64,000 nt of DNA from Bacillus sp. ISL-34 (GTDB lineage Bacteria; Bacillota; Bacilli; Bacillales; DSM-1321), in assembly GCF_018613325.1 (NCBI RefSeq), contig NZ_JAGGQJ010000036.1, forward strand, positions 62,001-126,000, given 5' to 3'. Below, piece after piece: positions 57,563 through 64,000 of the stretch. A program made the position numbers and the translations under genes. Position 1 is the first letter of the stretch, and the number at the start of each line of letters is the position of its first letter. The notes beneath the pieces were generated by a model. That model was not told where the DNA came from. It saw only the letters and a list, made by a program, of their open reading frames with translations, and did no database searches.

Positions 57563-57623
57563 CAATTTAAATCCTGGTTTTTTCGATAGTTCACGATGAA
57601 AGTAAACGATTTCACGGTCTTTT

Positions 57624-59699
57624 CTATGCTTGGGGCAATTCTTTGAAATCACAATCCATGCACTGGACCTGGACGCCCTTTTTGAGTTTTTTCTCAACAA
57701 GTGTACCTTCACATTTCGGACAGCTCCGCGGCAGCGGTTTATCCCAAGATATGAAGTCACATCCAGGATAGGTATCACACCCGTAAAATATGCGGCGTTT
57801 TTTACTTTTCCTTTCAATGATGTTTCCTTCTTTACATTTTGGGCATTTAACACCGATTTCTTTAACGATTGGCTTTGTGTTACGGCAATCCGGGAAATTA
57901 CTGCATGCCATGAACTTTCCATAACGCCCCATCTTAAAGACCATCCCATGTCCGCATTCAACGCAATCTTCACCTGCAGGTTCATCTTTGATTTCAATTT
58001 TCTCCATCTCGACTTCGGCTTTAGCCAAATGAACTGCAAATTCTTTATAAAATTCATCGATGACCTTTATCCATTCGATACTGCCTTCCTCGACGCTGTC
58101 GAATTCCTGTTCCATCTTGGCAGTGAACTCTGCATCAAGAATATCAGGGAAGAATTCGCGTATCAATTCAAGAACGATCTCACCAAGCTCTGTCGGGATG
58201 AACCGTTTATTATCCAAGGTAACATAGCCCCGTTTTTGAATCGTATCCAAGGTAGGAGCATATGTGGAAGGACGGCCTATTCCCAGTTCCTCCAGGGTTT
58301 TGACAAGACGGGCTTCGGTATATCGGGGCGGAGGCTGTGTGAAATGCTGCTTCGGCTCGATATCTTTTGAAAAGAATTGATCCCCTTTTTTCACATCCGG
58401 AAGTGCATTTTCCTTTTCTTCCACCGAGTCATCGGACCCTTCAACATATACCTTCATGAAACCCGGGAATTTAATTTTTGAACCATTTGCCCTGAAGATG
58501 ACATCCCCATTATGCAGGTCGATGCTCATCGTATCCATGACCGCCGAAGACATTTGACTAGAAACGAATCGTTCCCAAATCAATTTATAAAGACGGAATT
58601 GATCTCTGGATAAGAACTCCTTGACTACACCCGGCTCACGTAATGTGCTTGTTGGCCTGACCGCTTCATGGGCGTCCTGGGCATTAGTCTGTTTTTTTTC
58701 CTTGCGCTGTTCAACCTGAACATAATCTTTACCATAATTATTTTGAATGAAGGTATGGACTTCCTCTTTCGCAACATCGGAAATCCGGGTCGAATCGGTT
58801 CTCATATAAGTGATTAACCCGACTGTACCTTCCTTGCCAAGTTCGATTCCTTCATAAAGCTGCTGAGCAAGCATCATGGTTTTCTTTGCACGGAAGTTCA
58901 ATTTACGTGCCGCTTCCTGTTGCAGGGAAGAAGTCGTAAAAGGAGCGGCTGGATTACGCCTTCTTTCTTTTTTAGCCACAGCTCCTATCGTAAATTCGCC
59001 GCCATTTAAAGAAGCGAGCACTTTTTTGACGTCCTCTTCGGTATTCAATTCCTTCTTCTCGCCGCCAAGGCTGAAGAAGGAACCTTCAAACTGTTCTTTT
59101 CCTTTTACAAAATCAGCCTTGATTGTCCAATACTCTTCCGGGATAAAATCTTTGATCTCCTTCTCCCGGTCAATGATCATCCGTACAGCAACCGATTGGA
59201 CCCGTCCCGCGCTTAAGCCTTTTTTCACCTTTTTCCACAAAAGCGGACTTATATTGTATCCGACCAAACGATCCAAGACTCTTCTTGCCTGCTGAGCATC
59301 AACCAATTTCATATTTATTGGCCTCGGTGATTTAAATGATTCTTTGATAGCCTCTTTCGTGATCTCGTTGAATACCACGCGGCAATCTGAGTTTACGTCA
59401 ACATCAAGACTGTGAGCCAAATGCCAGGCAATGGCTTCCCCTTCCCTGTCGGGGTCAGCCGCGAGATAGATTTTTTTCGCTTTTTTTGCAGCGGTTTTCA
59501 ATTCTTTTAAAACCGGGCCTTTGCCGCGGATAGTTATATATTTAGGTTCATATTCATGTTCAACATCGACACCCATTTGACTTTTAGGCAAATCGCGCAC
59601 ATGCCCCATGGAAGCCTTTACTTTATATTTTTTTCCCAAGTAACGTTCTATCGTTTTCGCCTTTGCGGGCGATTCCACAATCACTAAGTATTCTGACAT
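57624..59699 (-). CDS. topA: DNA topoisomerase I
   Basis: 691 aa, the B. subtilis length. Toprim domain ([35 protein letters not shown]), catalytic tyrosine in [12 protein letters not shown], and three C-terminal four-cysteine zinc modules (CVECG...CSNFPDC, CPKCKEG...CDTYPGC, CPKCEG...CMDC). It relaxes negative supercoils. The start at 59697-59699 ([11 protein letters not shown]) is placed by GAGGAGG; a longer frame is rejected. It has its own promoter with flanking inverted repeats. Confidence 0.98.
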   Translation of the reverse strand: MSEYLVIVESPAKAKTIERYLGKKYKVKASMGHVRDLPKSQMGVDVEHEYEPKYITIRGKGPVLKELKTAAKKAKKIYLAADPDREGEAIAWHLAHSLDVDVNSDCRVVFNEITKEAIKESFKSPRPINMKLVDAQQARRVLDRLVGYNISPLLWKKVKKGLSAGRVQSVAVRMIIDREKEIKDFIPEEYWTIKADFVKGKEQFEGSFFSLGGEKKELNTEEDVKKVLASLNGGEFTIGAVAKKERRRNPAAPFTTSSLQQEAARKLNFRAKKTMMLAQQLYEGIELGKEGTVGLITYMRTDSTRISDVAKEEVHTFIQNNYGKDYVQVEQRKEKKQTNAQDAHEAVRPTSTLREPGVVKEFLSRDQFRLYKLIWERFVSSQMSSAVMDTMSIDLHNGDVIFRANGSKIKFPGFMKVYVEGSDDSVEEKENALPDVKKGDQFFSKDIEPKQHFTQPPPRYTEARLVKTLEELGIGRPSTYAPTLDTIQKRGYVTLDNKRFIPTELGEIVLELIREFFPDILDAEFTAKMEQEFDSVEEGSIEWIKVIDEFYKEFAVHLAKAEVEMEKIEIKDEPAGEDCVECGHGMVFKMGRYGKFMACSNFPDCRNTKPIVKEIGVKCPKCKEGNIIERKSKKRRIFYGCDTYPGCDFISWDKPLPRSCPKCEGTLVEKKLKKGVQVQCMDCDFKELPQA

Positions 59700-59714
59700 C
59701 CAATAAATCCTCCT

Positions 59715-59779
59715 CAAAGAGGTAATATAAATCTTCACTATTATTAATCATTCAAAAATCATTTGTCAACACCTCTTTG
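59715..59779 (-). repeat. 9 bp inverted repeats flanking the topA promoter
   Basis: CAAAGAGGT (59715-59723) and ACCTCTTTG (59771-59779) are perfect complements and bracket the promoter and leader. In the RNA the promoter-distal arm also allows CCUC-UUU-GAGG, a small hairpin that covers part of the GAGGAGG ribosome-binding site. A related ACAAGAGGTG occurs at 59821-59830. Confidence 0.6.
59740..59769 (-). promoter_or_regulatory. Sigma-A-type promoter of topA
   Basis: Perfect TTGACA (59764-59769), 18 nt, AATAAT (59740-59745) on the minus strand, 41 bp before the topA start. Confidence 0.75.
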
Positions 59780-59843
59780 CTTTTCAAAGCATCCTGATTC
59801 ATTTATTAATAGGGATTTTGACAAGAGGTGCCATTTGCAAAAC

Positions 59844-59981
59844 TTATAACAGTTTTACAATATTTTCAACCTTTTTGTCTAATAATTCAACCCATCCTTC
59901 TAAAAAACCACCTTTTTTTCTATTTTCCCGTTTGATTCTCCGTCTATCTTCTATATTATATTGTTCAAAACTCTTCCTCAA
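59844..59981 (-). CDS. Possible 45 aa basic peptide between dprA and topA
   Basis: Not recognised. The frame starts at TTG (59979-59981) inside the end of dprA and encodes 45 residues: a basic N-terminal half (IEDRRRIKRENRKKGG) and an amphipathic C-terminal half (FLEGWVELLDKKVENIVKLL). The pattern looks protein-like, but there is no ATG and no good ribosome-binding site, so it would need coupling to dprA. It may equally be a chance open frame in AT-rich DNA. Confidence 0.3.
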   Translation of the reverse strand: MRKSFEQYNIEDRRRIKRENRKKGGFLEGWVELLDKKVENIVKLL

Positions 59982-60831
59982 TCTGCCTGGCACTCAAAAC
60001 AAGTTTGGCACCATCAGAAATCAATTGATTGGTCCCCAGTGATTCAGGGCTCGTAACATTACCAGGAAGCGCAAATACCTCCCTGCCGTGTTCCAAAGCA
60101 GCTTGTGCCGTAATAAGGGATCCGCTTCTTTCTTTTGCCTCGACCACGAATACTCCCTGTGATAATCCACTGATGATCCGATTCCGAAGCGGAAACATCC
60201 AAGGTTCGGCCTTCATTTCCGGTGGAGTCTCAGATATAAGCAAGCCTTTATTGATGATTTCTTCAGCAAGGGGTACATTGGATTTCGGATATATTTGCAT
60301 AAGCCCCCCTCCTAAAACCCCAATCGTATCTCCGCCTACGCTTAATGTGATCTTATGTGACTCTGCATCGATTCCAGCCGCCACTCCACTTATGATCACG
60401 AACTTTTTCTTTATAAGCGGTAATAGAATCGTTTTTAAGGCCTCCAGACCATACGTGGTTGGCTTACGTGTTCCAACAACACCTAGCGTATTCTTCCTTG
60501 TTAAAAGCCTCTTATCGCCTTTAAAATAAAGAACCCACGGAGGATCGAATATTTGCTTCAGCAAAAAAGGGTATTCATCATCGAAGATCGTCAAACAATG
60601 AATTTGGCTATTTTCGTATATTTTAAGTTTATCGATGGTATTGAGTGAATGTAAATCTTTGAGAAAGAGGTTGAGCTTATAAGAAGGGATAGGGAGCATT
60701 TTTGCCCATTCAACGTGATTCTTCGTGAACAGGGAAGATAATGACGGGTCTTTGGACATGATTGTCTGGATTGTTTTCCATCCTGCTCCGCGGCAATGAT
60801 GGAGGTGGATTAACTTTTCTTTTTTATTCAA
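59965..60831 (-). CDS. dprA: DNA processing protein DprA (Smf)
   Basis: 288 aa. Rossmann-like fold with GVVGTRKPTTYGLEALK, SGVAAGIDAESHKITL, GVLGGGLMQIYPKSN, RNRIISGLSQGVFVVEA and GSLITAQAALEHGREVFALP. DprA loads RecA onto incoming single-stranded DNA during transformation. The start is TTG at 60829-60831, with only a weak GGGGCG upstream, so expression is probably low. It lies between sucD and topA, as in B. subtilis. Confidence 0.95.
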   Translation of the reverse strand: MNKKEKLIHLHHCRGAGWKTIQTIMSKDPSLSSLFTKNHVEWAKMLPIPSYKLNLFLKDLHSLNTIDKLKIYENSQIHCLTIFDDEYPFLLKQIFDPPWVLYFKGDKRLLTRKNTLGVVGTRKPTTYGLEALKTILLPLIKKKFVIISGVAAGIDAESHKITLSVGGDTIGVLGGGLMQIYPKSNVPLAEEIINKGLLISETPPEMKAEPWMFPLRNRIISGLSQGVFVVEAKERSGSLITAQAALEHGREVFALPGNVTSPESLGTNQLISDGAKLVLSARQIEEEF

Positions 60832-60910
60832 TTGGAAACGCCCCTAATCGGATATTTTTTTAATGTTGGTTGATAGTGATGTACTTGGTGTCTAACGAGG
60901 AAATTGGAGG

Positions 60911-60942
60911 GAAAAAAGGCCGACCCAAAAAAAGGTCGGCCC
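60911..60942 (-). terminator. Intrinsic terminator of sucCD
   Basis: Minus strand GGCCGACC-TTTTTTTG-GGTCGGCC (perfect 8 bp) followed by TTTTTTCCC, about 10 nt after the sucD stop codon. Confidence 0.93.
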
Positions 60943-60950
60943 AGCATGAA

Positions 60951-61853
60951 TCAATGTGTTTTACAAGGTTCGTAAATATCTTTTTCTTTCAAGACAGAGA
61001 TCAATGTTTCACCCATTACGGATGGAGTCTCGGCAACTTTAATTCCGCATTCGTTCATAACGCGGATTTTCTCGTCAGCAGTCCCTTTTCCTCCTGAGAT
61101 AATGGCACCAGCATGACCCATGCGTTTACCGGCTGGAGCCGTACGGCCACCAATGAAACCAACAACTGGCTTAGTCATATTTTCCTTCACCCAGATTGCT
61201 GCTTCTTCTTCTGCCGTTCCGCCGATTTCCCCGATCATGATCACCGCATGTGTTTCCGGATCTTCATTGAACGCTTTCAAAACATCAATGAAATCCGTTC
61301 CGTTAACGGGATCCCCACCGATACCGACAGCCGAAGATTGGCCAATGCCTGCTTGCGATAATTGGTGAACGGCTTCGTATGTCAAAGTTCCAGAACGAGA
61401 AACTACACCTACATGGCCTTTTTTGTGGATATACCCTGGCATGATACCAATCTTACACTCTTCAGGAGTAATGACTCCTGGGCAGTTCGGTCCGATCAAG
61501 CGAGTTTTCTTGCCTTCCATGTAGCGCTTCACCTTGACCATATCCAGGACAGGAATATGTTCCGTGATACAAATGACAAGATCAAGTTCTGCGTCTACGG
61601 CTTCCAGAATTGCATCGGCAGCAAATGGAGCCGGTACGTAGATAACAGATGCATTCGCTCCGGTTTCTGTGACAGCTTCGGAAACTGTATTGAATACAGG
61701 TACCCCTTCCACTTCTGTTCCACCTTTACCCGGAGTGACTCCTCCAACGATTTTCGTGCCGTATTCCAACATTTGTTTTGTATGAAATAATGCTGTTGAA
61801 CCAGTGATTCCCTGAACGATCACTTTCGTATCTTTATTAATATAAACGCTCAT
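60951..61853 (-). CDS. sucD: Succinyl-CoA ligase, alpha subunit
   Basis: 300 aa. CoA-binding Rossmann domain ([19 protein letters not shown]) and ligase domain with the phosphohistidine in [18 protein letters not shown]. With SucC it converts succinyl-CoA to succinate and gains ATP or GTP in the TCA cycle. It begins 18 bp after sucC. Confidence 0.98.
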   Translation of the reverse strand: MSVYINKDTKVIVQGITGSTALFHTKQMLEYGTKIVGGVTPGKGGTEVEGVPVFNTVSEAVTETGANASVIYVPAPFAADAILEAVDAELDLVICITEHIPVLDMVKVKRYMEGKKTRLIGPNCPGVITPEECKIGIMPGYIHKKGHVGVVSRSGTLTYEAVHQLSQAGIGQSSAVGIGGDPVNGTDFIDVLKAFNEDPETHAVIMIGEIGGTAEEEAAIWVKENMTKPVVGFIGGRTAPAGKRMGHAGAIISGGKGTADEKIRVMNECGIKVAETPSVMGETLISVLKEKDIYEPCKTH

Positions 61854-61871
61854 TATGTTCCCCCCTGCCTA

Positions 61872-63032
61872 TTATCCTACAAGTGATACTATTTTTTGTG
61901 CTCCATCTGCCATTGATTCAGCAGCCGTAATATTTAAACCTGACTCTTTTAGAATCTTTTTGCCAAGGTCCACATTCGTTCCTTCAAGGCGTACAACAAG
62001 AGGGACATCCAGGCCAAGCTCACTAGCAGCAGCAACGACGCCTGTAGCGATGATGTCACATTTCATGATTCCTCCGAAGATATTAACGAAGATGCCTTTA
62101 ACATTTTGATCGGAAAGGATGATTTTGAAAGCCTCTTTCACTTTTTCCTCAGTGGCGCCGCCACCAACGTCAAGGAAGTTAGCCGGATCTCCCATATAAT
62201 GTTTAATGATGTCCATCGTCGCCATAGCAAGACCTGCACCATTTACCATGCAACCGATATTTCCGTCAAGCGATATGTAACTAAGGCCATGTTTTGATGC
62301 TTCAATCTCTTTCGCATCCTCTTCATCCAAATCACGGTACTCCGCGATGTCTTTATGGCGGTAAATCGCATTATCATCGAAGTTCAATTTAGCATCAAGC
62401 GCCATTACATCGCCGTCGCCCGTTACCACTAATGGGTTGATTTCTGCGATTGAGCAATCTTTTTCAACGAAAGCTGTATATAAGTTAACCATCAGTTTGG
62501 AAGCTTTATTTATAAGTGAAGCCGGAATATTGATATTGAACGCAATCCTCCGTGCCTGGAAGCCAGTCAGGCCTACAACCGGATCGATTACTTCTTTGAA
62601 AATTTTCTCTGGTGTCTTTTCGGTCACTTCCTCAATTTCCGTACCGCCTTCTTCAGAAGCCATCAATACGACACTGTCCGTAGCACGGTCAAGGACCAGC
62701 CCGATATAATATTCTTTTGTAATGTCGCAGCCTTCTTCAATAAGTAAACGCTTAACTTCCTTGCCTTCAGGACCTGTTTGATGGGTCACCAGTGTCTTGC
62801 CAAGAATCTCTTCTGCATATGTACGTGCTTCATCAAGATTCTTCGCTACCTTGACTCCGCCGGCTTTCCCGCGGCCACCCGCATGAATTTGAGCTTTGAC
62901 GACAACAACTTCCGTACCTAATTCCTTCGCTGCTTCCACTGCTTCATCAACAGTAAAGGCAACCCGGCCATTTGGAACGGATACCCCGTATTGTCGCAAT
63001 ATCTCTTTCCCCTGATACTCATGGATATTCAT
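61872..63032 (-). CDS. sucC: Succinyl-CoA ligase, beta subunit
   Basis: 386 aa. ATP-grasp domain ([20 protein letters not shown]) and C-terminal CoA-ligase domain ([37 protein letters not shown]). AAGGAGG stands 8 nt before the ATG. First gene of sucCD, with a sigma-A promoter 120 bp upstream. Confidence 0.98.
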   Translation of the reverse strand: MNIHEYQGKEILRQYGVSVPNGRVAFTVDEAVEAAKELGTEVVVVKAQIHAGGRGKAGGVKVAKNLDEARTYAEEILGKTLVTHQTGPEGKEVKRLLIEEGCDITKEYYIGLVLDRATDSVVLMASEEGGTEIEEVTEKTPEKIFKEVIDPVVGLTGFQARRIAFNINIPASLINKASKLMVNLYTAFVEKDCSIAEINPLVVTGDGDVMALDAKLNFDDNAIYRHKDIAEYRDLDEEDAKEIEASKHGLSYISLDGNIGCMVNGAGLAMATMDIIKHYMGDPANFLDVGGGATEEKVKEAFKIILSDQNVKGIFVNIFGGIMKCDIIATGVVAAASELGLDVPLVVRLEGTNVDLGKKILKESGLNITAAESMADGAQKIVSLVG

Positions 63033-63151
63033 TTCCCATCCTCCTTATCTACTAAAAAACAACTTTGAAATTTAATGCGTGTTTTCTCTATCATATTACA
63101 ACAAAATTCTCCTTCGTGCATAATTTTCTTTCTCACAATTTTTAAAATATT

Positions 63152-63180
63152 ATTATAATATACTTCTATACCCATGTGAA
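63152..63180 (-). promoter_or_regulatory. Sigma-A-type promoter of sucCD
   Basis: TTCACA (63175-63180), exactly 17 nt, TATAAT (63152-63157) on the minus strand. Confidence 0.75.
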
Positions 63181-63299
63181 AAATGGAAAAAACCTTCTTC
63201 GCCGTTGTGTCTTTTTCTTATTAAAATCATATAGTCTGGTTCTGAAATTCTATTTTCAAAAAAGTCAATGCAGTTATAAATCTAGTGAAAACACTTCTG

Positions 63300-63313
63300 T
63301 GAAAGCCTTTTCA
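63300..63313. promoter_or_regulatory. cre-like dyad upstream of sucC
   Basis: TGAAAGCCTTTTCA matches the CcpA consensus TGAAARCGYTTTCA at 13 of 14 positions, but the central CG is CC. It lies about 120 bp upstream of the sucC -35. Carbon catabolite control of sucCD is plausible; the site is weak because the central CG is usually required. Confidence 0.25.
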
Positions 63314-63370
63314 CCGCATTAACTCTGAGATCCTTTTATGAAAAATCACGGTTATCCTTGTCTTGATTCA

Positions 63371-63412
63371 AAGGAAAAGCAAAAGGACAAGGCCATGGCC
63401 TTGTCCTTTTGC
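63371..63412 (-). terminator. Strong terminator after the ylqH-like gene
   Basis: GCAAAAGGACAAGGCC directly followed by its reverse complement, with AT in the centre: a very stable stem of at least 14 bp once a minimal loop is allowed, then TTTTCCTTT on the minus strand. Confidence 0.88.
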
Positions 63413-63522
63413 AAATAATTTAGTGCTTTTTTAATATAATGAAAATTCGTCAGTGATTTCCCTAATATTCTACATAAACCAACAGAAATCCATTTGGTGA
63501 ATTCATCTGATAAAATAGGAAA

Positions 63523-63795
63523 CTACCGATTCATATCCTTGTCAACTTTATAAATGAATGCGAATACCTCTGCAACAGCTCCATACAATTCTTCCGGAAT
63601 CGTTTGATTTATATCCAATTGACCTAAAAGTGCAGCAAGCGATTCGTCCCTTTGGACCGGTATATCCAGTTTCATGGCCTTTTCCAGAATATTTTCAGCC
63701 GTTTTACCCTTCCCCTTCGCCAATATGACGGGCGCTTTAGATGTCTTTTGATCATACTTTAAGGCAATCGCTTCTTTTCGTTTATCATTCATCAT
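63523..63795 (-). CDS. ylqH: FlhB-like cytoplasmic domain protein (YlqH family)
   Basis: 90 aa, similar to the C-terminal cytoplasmic domain of FlhB after the NPTH cleavage site: EAIALKYDQKTSKAPVILAK, DIPVQRDESLAALLGQLDIN, IPEELYGAVAEVFAFIYKV. It lacks membrane segments and the NPTH motif itself. In B. subtilis the homologue YlqH can replace part of FlhB when supplied apart. The ATG overlaps the stop of the upstream FliK-like gene (ATGA), so the two are coupled. Confidence 0.9.
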   Translation of the reverse strand: MMNDKRKEAIALKYDQKTSKAPVILAKGKGKTAENILEKAMKLDIPVQRDESLAALLGQLDINQTIPEELYGAVAEVFAFIYKVDKDMNR

Positions 63796-64000
63796 ATTCG
63801 AATATCCACTCCACTATATGAACCGGCTTCTGTAAATGGAATCGGTTTCACCCTTTGGTCCCGCTCTTTTTCATTCACGGGATTTACAAATGAAACCCCT
63901 GACAATCTGTAATCCATTTTTCCGAGATTCTCTCTCAGGATGTCAAGATATTGACCAGCTGCCTCTTCAAGGGCCGCACCATGCCCATTGATGACCGTCA
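63792..64000 (-). CDS. FliK-like/YlqG-type protein, C-terminal part
   Basis: The last 69 codons of a gene that continues beyond the right edge. The visible part (LEEAAGQYLDILRENLGKMD, YRLSGVSFVNPVNEKERDQR) lies where B. subtilis has ylqG, a gene with a FliK-like hook-length domain. The stop overlaps the ATG of the FlhB-like gene. A FliK-like and FlhB-like pair mirrors the hook-length switch partners; function is unknown. Name given by position only. Confidence 0.7.
   Translation of the reverse strand, partial: TVINGHGAALEEAAGQYLDILRENLGKMDYRLSGVSFVNPVNEKERDQRVKPIPFTEAGSYSGVDIRI

Larger units (their letters stand above)
57197..57623 (-). other. topA-trmFO intergenic region
   Basis: 427 bp without a gene. 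It contains the topA terminator (57541-57562), a trmFO promoter (57403-57432) and, in the trmFO leader, a short hairpin AATGCC...GGCATA followed by TTTTTTAT (about 57328-57355) that could be a weak attenuator. Confidence 0.5.
63033..63522 (-). other. Region upstream of sucC
   Basis: 490 bp without a gene. It holds the terminator of the small FlhB-like gene (63371-63412), a cre-like dyad (63300-63313), a second run of TGAAAACAC-type sequence beside it, and the sucC promoter (63152-63180). The leader to sucC is about 115 nt and AT-rich. Confidence 0.5.

Noticed and set aside
57630-58370. 246-codon open frame on the plus strand
   Set aside because: It lies wholly antisense to topA, which is conserved end to end; no ribosome-binding site and no recognisable protein. 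The same holds for the other plus-strand frames in the window (for example 4979-5559 opposite infB, 45784-46266 opposite fliI, 60029-60529 opposite dprA).

Overview
The window is a continuous stretch of a Bacillus-type (Firmicutes, Bacillaceae) chromosome in which every recognisable gene lies on the minus strand. Gene order follows the well-known Bacillus subtilis block from ylqG to pnpA, read here from right to left. Lengths match that lineage (CodY 259 aa, TopA 691 aa, TrmFO 435 aa, SigD 254 aa, CheY 120 aa, IF2 716 aa). Several differences from B. subtilis (a long FlgE, an HslV that starts directly at Met-Thr-Thr, a broken flg-operon gene, a long codY-flgB spacer) point to another genus of the family. 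A Peribacillus/B. simplex-like organism is my guess from protein flavour only.

In transcription order from the right edge: a FliK-like fragment and a small FlhB-like protein; sucCD (TCA cycle); dprA, topA and trmFO (DNA uptake, supercoiling, tRNA methylation); xerC-hslV-hslU-codY (chromosome resolution, two-component protease, GTP/branched-chain amino acid sensor). An AT-rich spacer of about 750 bp follows. Then comes the roughly 28 kb fla/che operon: flgB flgC fliE fliF fliG fliH fliI fliJ ylxF fliK flgD [broken TIGR02530-type gene] flgE swrD fliL fliM fliY cheY fliO fliP fliQ fliR flhB flhA flhF flhG cheB cheA cheW cheC cheD sigD swrB. It encodes the basal body, rod/hook factors, export gate and ATPase, switch, chemotaxis signalling, flagellar placement GTPases and the flagellar sigma factor as its next-to-last gene.

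The left third is housekeeping: rpsB-tsf (translation), pyrH-frr (UMP kinase, ribosome recycling), uppS-cdsA-dxr-rseP-proS (lipid carrier, phospholipid and isoprenoid precursors, intramembrane protease, prolyl-tRNA synthetase), polC (replicase), the rimP-nusA-rnpM-ylxQ-infB-ylxP-rbfA operon (ribosome maturation, antitermination, initiation), truB-ribC, rpsO and the start of pnpA. Good sigma-A-type promoters can be read upstream of rpsO, rimP, proS, rpsB, trmFO, topA and sucC, and clear intrinsic terminators end rpsO, rbfA, proS, rseP, tsf, rpsB, codY, topA, sucD and the ylqH-like gene. Non-ATG starts are common: GTG for ribC, truB, fliG and flgB; TTG for fliO, flhF, fliH, dxr and dprA.

No mobile elements, CRISPR arrays, tRNA or rRNA genes, or phage genes were found. 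The most unusual points are: two mutually exclusive RNA hairpins over the fliF ribosome-binding site; a flagellar-operon gene with three frameshifts between intact neighbours; swrD, which lacks an ATG and has a perfect hairpin between its Shine-Dalgarno and the conserved N-terminus; repeats in the codY-flgB spacer; and a possible 45-residue basic peptide between dprA and topA. I saw no convincing new defence, toxin or metabolic system.
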